Shown here: positions 5,897 through 7,988 of the stretch, one piece after another
Layout: each line of letters begins with the position of its first letter
Numbering within the stretch: position 1 is the stretch's first letter
Source: an uncultured beta proteobacterium
Lineage (GTDB): Bacteria; Pseudomonadota; Gammaproteobacteria; Burkholderiales; Burkholderiaceae
NCBI GenBank assembly: GCA_903944255.1
Contig: CAJARE010000382.1
Location: 1 to 7,988, forward strand
Direction of reading: 5' to 3'
DNA length: 7,988 nucleotides
The notes under the pieces: model-generated
Seen by the model: only the letters and a program-made list of their open reading frames with translations
Databases searched by the model: none
Told to the model about the DNA's origin: nothing
Position numbers and translations under genes: made by a program

Positions 5897-5912
5897 GTTT
5901 TTGATAATTCAA
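5884..5912 (-). promoter_or_regulatory. lexA promoter
   Basis: On the minus strand, TTGAAT (5912-5907) and TACAAT (5889-5884) are separated by exactly 17 bases. The seventh base after the -10 is the A of the lexA ATG at 5877, and purines at 5880 and 5879 are the only earlier candidates. The transcript would have a leader of 0-3 bases. The LexA box overlaps the -10, so bound repressor would block RNA polymerase. Confidence 0.75.
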
Positions 5913-5927
5913 GGACTTTTGAGGGGG
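5903..5927 (+). promoter_or_regulatory. Asparaginase -10 and ribosome binding site
   Basis: GATAAT (5903-5908, 5 of 6) is a candidate -10 for the asparaginase gene, with start near 5915, but no good -35 is seen; the expected -35 position falls on the LexA box. GAGGGGG (5921-5927) is a strong Shine-Dalgarno sequence 8 bases before the ATG at 5936. It decides the start over the in-frame upstream ATG at 5870, which lies inside lexA. Confidence 0.5.
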
Positions 5928-5935
5928 ATAATGGA

Positions 5936-7012
5936 ATGATGAGTGCAAACCTGAAAAATCCGGAAAAATCCCCCTATATTTTGATATTGGGAATGGGTGG
6001 AACCATCGCTGGATTGGCGCCCTCACCTGAAAAGCCATTGGAATACCAAGCCGGACAAGTAGGGGTGGGATCTTTAATAGCCCATATCCAATCAGCCATA
6101 CCTGAGGGCCTTAGCCTAGTTTCAGAGCAGGTGGCGAATATCAATAGCCGTAATCTATCGGATGATTTGCTCAGCCTTTTAGGTGAAACAGTTCGTAAAT
6201 CCCTGCTTGACCCGTTCGTGCTTGGCATTGTGGTGACGCATGGCACCGATACCATTGAGGAAACAGGCATTTTTTTGCAATTGACCTGTGGTCAGCTTTC
6301 TCATGAATTGGGCAAAAGGGTTATTTTGACTGGAGCAATGTTACCTAGTAATGCTTCAGGCGCTGACGGTCCTTCTAACCTATTAGACGCGGTTAAATGG
6401 GCTTCTACAGCTATCGATAACTGCCCTGGTGGCATCTACGCTGTGATGGATGGCCGGGCGTGTATGGCAATGGATCTGGCTAAACGTCATACCACTGCAC
6501 TAAATGCTCCTTTGCAGTCATCTCCTAGTAGCTCAGCAGGCTTAATTAATCCCACTTGGCTATTCGGTGTTAAAGCAGTCCAGGCTGCATGGGCTGAGGA
6601 TCTTCCGATTCCACCTGGTAATGAATGGCCTTGGGTGGAGATTTTGACGAGTCATGCAGGCGCTCGATCTGAAACGGTATCTCATTGGATGGATAGTGAA
6701 GTGAAGGGCTTAGTGCTATCTGGAAGCGGAATAGGCGGCTTTCATGATGCATGGCTGGCACCGCTAGCTCAGGCGGCTGCTAAAGGAGTTGCCCTTGTTC
6801 GAACGAGTAGAACTGGTTCAGGCTCAACTTTCCCCAATATTCCAGAAAAAGACCTGCCTGGGTGCTTAGCGTCTGGCAGTTTGAGCGCCCCTAGGGCCAG
6901 AATTGCGCTTCAGTTGTCCCTCAATGCTGAAAAACAGGCAAAGAAAATGGGTAAACCCCTGACTTGGCAGGATTTTTTTGCTAGAATAGCGGTCTTGCCT
7001 GTCATCGGGTGA
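5936..7012 (+). CDS. L-asparaginase, type II-like motifs, apparently cytoplasmic
   Basis: This enzyme hydrolyses L-asparagine to aspartate and ammonia. The 358-residue protein has all the catalytic residues of the bacterial asparaginase/glutaminase family. They are Thr23 in GGTIAG (E. coli II Thr12), a Tyr37 candidate for Tyr25, Ser71 (Ser58), Thr104-Asp105 in VTHGTDTIEET (Thr89-Asp90), and Lys183 in MDLAK (Lys162). ADGPSNLLDAV and the C-terminal domain blocks SGSGIGG and VALVRTSR, with a final ARIALQLSL helix, are also typical. The motif wording is of the type II (AnsB) kind, but the N-terminus MMSANLKNPEKSPY has no signal peptide, so the enzyme should stay in the cytoplasm as AnsA does. For that reason no symbol is given. 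The ATG at 5936 has a strong ribosome site; the ATG at 5939 is equally possible. It is divergent from lexA and followed by rpsF, with no evident terminator between them. Confidence 0.92.
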   Translation: MMSANLKNPEKSPYILILGMGGTIAGLAPSPEKPLEYQAGQVGVGSLIAHIQSAIPEGLSLVSEQVANINSRNLSDDLLSLLGETVRKSLLDPFVLGIVVTHGTDTIEETGIFLQLTCGQLSHELGKRVILTGAMLPSNASGADGPSNLLDAVKWASTAIDNCPGGIYAVMDGRACMAMDLAKRHTTALNAPLQSSPSSSAGLINPTWLFGVKAVQAAWAEDLPIPPGNEWPWVEILTSHAGARSETVSHWMDSEVKGLVLSGSGIGGFHDAWLAPLAQAAAKGVALVRTSRTGSGSTFPNIPEKDLPGCLASGSLSAPRARIALQLSLNAEKQAKKMGKPLTWQDFFARIAVLPVIG

Positions 7013-7028
7013 GCGCTGAAAAGTGGTT

Positions 7029-7057
7029 TTAAAAGTGTTGTAAGTATTACCTACAAT
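7029..7057 (+). promoter_or_regulatory. Candidate promoter of the rpsF operon
   Basis: TTAAAA (7029-7034, 4 of 6) and TACAAT (7052-7057, 5 of 6) are 17 bases apart. Transcription would start near A7063 to A7066. The leader would be about 80 bases and would begin a few bases before the long stem-loop at 7071-7125. Confidence 0.5.
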
Positions 7058-7070
7058 TTGTTACTACCTT

Positions 7071-7125
7071 GTCACACTGGCGCTAATTTCAACACCATCA
7101 GAAATTAGCAAGACGCTCAGGTGAC
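7071..7125 (+). promoter_or_regulatory. Long stem-loop in the rpsF leader, candidate ribosomal-protein leader
   Basis: Three stacked helices can form: GTCAC (7071-7075) with GTGAC (7121-7125), CTGGCG (7077-7082) with CGC-T-CAG (7114-7120), and CTAATTTC (7083-7090) with GAAATTAG (7101-7108). That is 19 base pairs in total. A7076 and T7117 bulge, a 5-base bulge CAAGA (7109-7113) lies on the 3' side, and the loop is 10 bases (AACACCATCA). No T-run follows, so it is not a terminator. The rpsF ribosome site begins 10 bases downstream. rpsF leaders in many bacteria bind the S6:S18 complex for feedback control. I cannot confirm the known S6:S18 motif here, so that role is inference. Confidence 0.55.
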
Positions 7126-7146
7126 TTAATCCTTAAGGAGTGTTTG

Positions 7147-7521
7147 ATGCGTCATTATGAAATCGTCTTTATCGTCCATCCGGACCAAAGCGAGCAAGTA
7201 CCTGCGATGATCGATCGCTACAAAGCTACATTAGCAGCTGCGGGCGGCAAAATTCATCGTATTGAAGATTGGGGCCGTCGTCAGATGGCTTATATGATCG
7301 ACAAGCTTGCTAAAGCCCATTACGTTTGCATGAATATTGAGTGCGACCAGAAAACTCTGGAAGAGCTTGAGCATGCGTTCAAATTTAACGATGCTGTTTT
7401 GCGTCACCTCATCATCAAGACTAAGAAAGCTGAAACTGAGCCTTCCATCATGATGAAAGAAGTGCAGCGTGAAGAAGCGCGTAAATCAGCTCAATCCGAA
7501 GCTCCTGTAGCTGTGGAATAA
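7147..7521 (+). CDS. rpsF: 30S ribosomal protein S6
   Basis: S6 sits on the platform of the small ribosomal subunit, where it pairs with S18 on the 16S central domain. The 124-residue protein starts MRHYEIVFIVHPDQ and has the family's ferredoxin-like fold with EDWGRRQMAYMIDKL, HYVCMNIECD and the FNDAVLRHLIIK segment. The C-terminal tail from about 97 is charged and Glu-rich (KEVQREEARKSAQSEAPVAVE). E. coli S6 likewise has an acidic tail, which RimK extends; whether that happens here is unknown. The ATG at 7147 has a strong AAGGAG (7135-7140) 6 bases upstream; the in-frame TTG at 7144 is too close to that site to be preferred. It is the first gene of rpsF-priB-rpsR. Confidence 0.97.
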   Translation: MRHYEIVFIVHPDQSEQVPAMIDRYKATLAAAGGKIHRIEDWGRRQMAYMIDKLAKAHYVCMNIECDQKTLEELEHAFKFNDAVLRHLIIKTKKAETEPSIMMKEVQREEARKSAQSEAPVAVE

Positions 7522-7580
7522 GTTAGATATTTGAAAAGGAATACACAGACTAGAAAACGTATCAGAGTGGCGGAGCGGCG

Positions 7581-7874
7581 TTGAATCATTTCACCCTCAC
7601 TGCAATCTTGGTATCTAAAGACGCGATCCGATTTACACCAGCAGGAATACCGGTGATGCATTGTCAGCTAGAACATAGCGGCCAAGCAAACGAGGTAGGA
7701 GTGGCTAGGAAAATTCAGATGAGTGTTGAAGCCCTTGCAATCGGTCCGATACAAAAGGATCTAGAGCAAATGGACTTAGGAGCCCAAGCAGTGTTTGAAG
7801 GATTCTTAGCACCCAAGACCCTACGTAATCAAAGACTTGTTTTCCATATTACCCATATTCAATTGAAAAGTTAA
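7581..7874 (+). CDS. priB: Primosomal replication protein N (PriB)
   Basis: PriB is a dimeric single OB-fold protein that binds single-stranded DNA and helps PriA and DnaT restart stalled replication forks. The 97-residue protein (E. coli 104) shows the family pattern: NHFTLTAILVSKDAIRFTPAGIPVMHCQLEHSG near the start, the basic and hydrophobic VARKIQMSVEALAIG middle, and the C-terminal VFEGFLAPKTLRNQRLVFHITHIQL strand block. It starts with TTG at 7581, supported by GGAG at 7572-7575 with 5-base spacing; no ATG offers a full-length product. A rare start may keep its level below that of the ribosomal proteins that flank it in the same transcript. The place between rpsF and rpsR is the standard one and decides against the related single-strand binding protein Ssb. 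Confidence 0.93.
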   Translation: MNHFTLTAILVSKDAIRFTPAGIPVMHCQLEHSGQANEVGVARKIQMSVEALAIGPIQKDLEQMDLGAQAVFEGFLAPKTLRNQRLVFHITHIQLKS

Positions 7875-7887
7875 AGAGGAAATCATC

Positions 7888-7988
7888 ATGGCGTTTGGAA
7901 AGAAACCCGATTTCAAAAAGAAACCTGTTCAGAACCCATTGTTCAAGCGTAAGCGTTATTGCCGTTTCACCGTTGGTGGCGTTGAGCA
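7888..7988 (+). CDS. rpsR: 30S ribosomal protein S18, 5' part (cut by window edge)
   Basis: S18 binds 16S rRNA together with S6. Only the first 33 codons are present: MAFGKKPDFKKKPVQNPLFK, then RKRYCRFTVGGVE. The block KRKRYCRFT matches the conserved S18 start (RRRKFCRFT in E. coli). The Lys-rich leader before it is an N-terminal extension that the 75-residue E. coli protein lacks and that is usual in Burkholderiales. The ATG has AGAGGA (7875-7880) 7 bases upstream, directly after the priB TAA, so the two genes are only 13 bp apart and surely co-transcribed. rplI would be expected next, outside the window. Confidence 0.93.
   Translation, partial: MAFGKKPDFKKKPVQNPLFKRKRYCRFTVGGVE

Noticed and set aside
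5870..5935. In-frame upstream ATG (5870) that would lengthen the asparaginase by 22 residues.
   Set aside because: It lies inside lexA and before the promoter region, and the strong ribosome site points to 5936. The extra residues do not form a signal peptide.
5974..6270. Minus-strand open frame of 98 codons inside the asparaginase gene.
   Set aside because: It is fully antisense to a well-supported enzyme gene, has low-complexity Ser/Pro composition and no start signals.
1..7988. Search for a novel defence, mobile or biosynthetic system.
   Set aside because: All genes but one are recognisable core genes in conserved order. There are no direct repeats, integrase, transposase or unusual composition to support an accessory region.

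Overview
This 8 kb window is ordinary core-chromosome DNA from a betaproteobacterium. It most resembles the Burkholderiaceae, and Polynucleobacter-like freshwater bacteria in particular. The evidence is the moderate GC content, the combination of EF-P with the arginine rhamnosyltransferase EarP, a ribosomal protein S18 with the betaproteobacterial N-terminal extension, PriB between S6 and S18, and a typical gamma/beta LexA with its usual operator. The genus is inferred from gene content and protein style, because no database search was possible. I see no mobile element, CRISPR array, toxin-antitoxin pair, phage gene or defence system.

Layout, left to right. On the minus strand, earP (650-1720) lies upstream of efp (2-562). 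EarP rhamnosylates the Arg32 of EF-P that is visible here, so the enzyme and its only known substrate sit side by side. Running the other way is uvrC (1719-3635), whose ATG shares the palindrome CATG with the earP ATG. It is followed by pgsA (3670-4245), tRNA-Gly(GCC) and tRNA-Cys(GCA). The order uvrC-pgsA-tRNA-Gly-tRNA-Cys is the same as in Escherichia coli. A strong terminator-like hairpin sits between the two tRNAs.

Next comes a small predicted outer-membrane lipoprotein of unknown function (4625-5083) with its own near-consensus promoter. It converges on lexA (5158-5877, minus), and the two share a bidirectional terminator. The lexA promoter predicts a transcript that starts at, or within a few bases of, the ATG, with a LexA box lying over its -10. 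Divergent from lexA is a cytoplasmic asparaginase with type II-like motifs (5936-7012).

The window ends in the ribosomal operon rpsF-priB-rpsR (7147 to the edge, rpsR cut off). It is preceded by a candidate promoter and a long imperfect stem-loop (7071-7125) that may be a leader regulatory element.

The themes are translation (EF-P, S6, S18, tRNAs), DNA repair and restart (UvrC, LexA, PriB) and phospholipid synthesis (PgsA). The points worth a second look are regulatory: overlapping divergent starts, the near-leaderless self-repressed lexA, the rpsF leader structure, the hairpin inside the tRNA pair, and a palindrome in the lipoprotein promoter.
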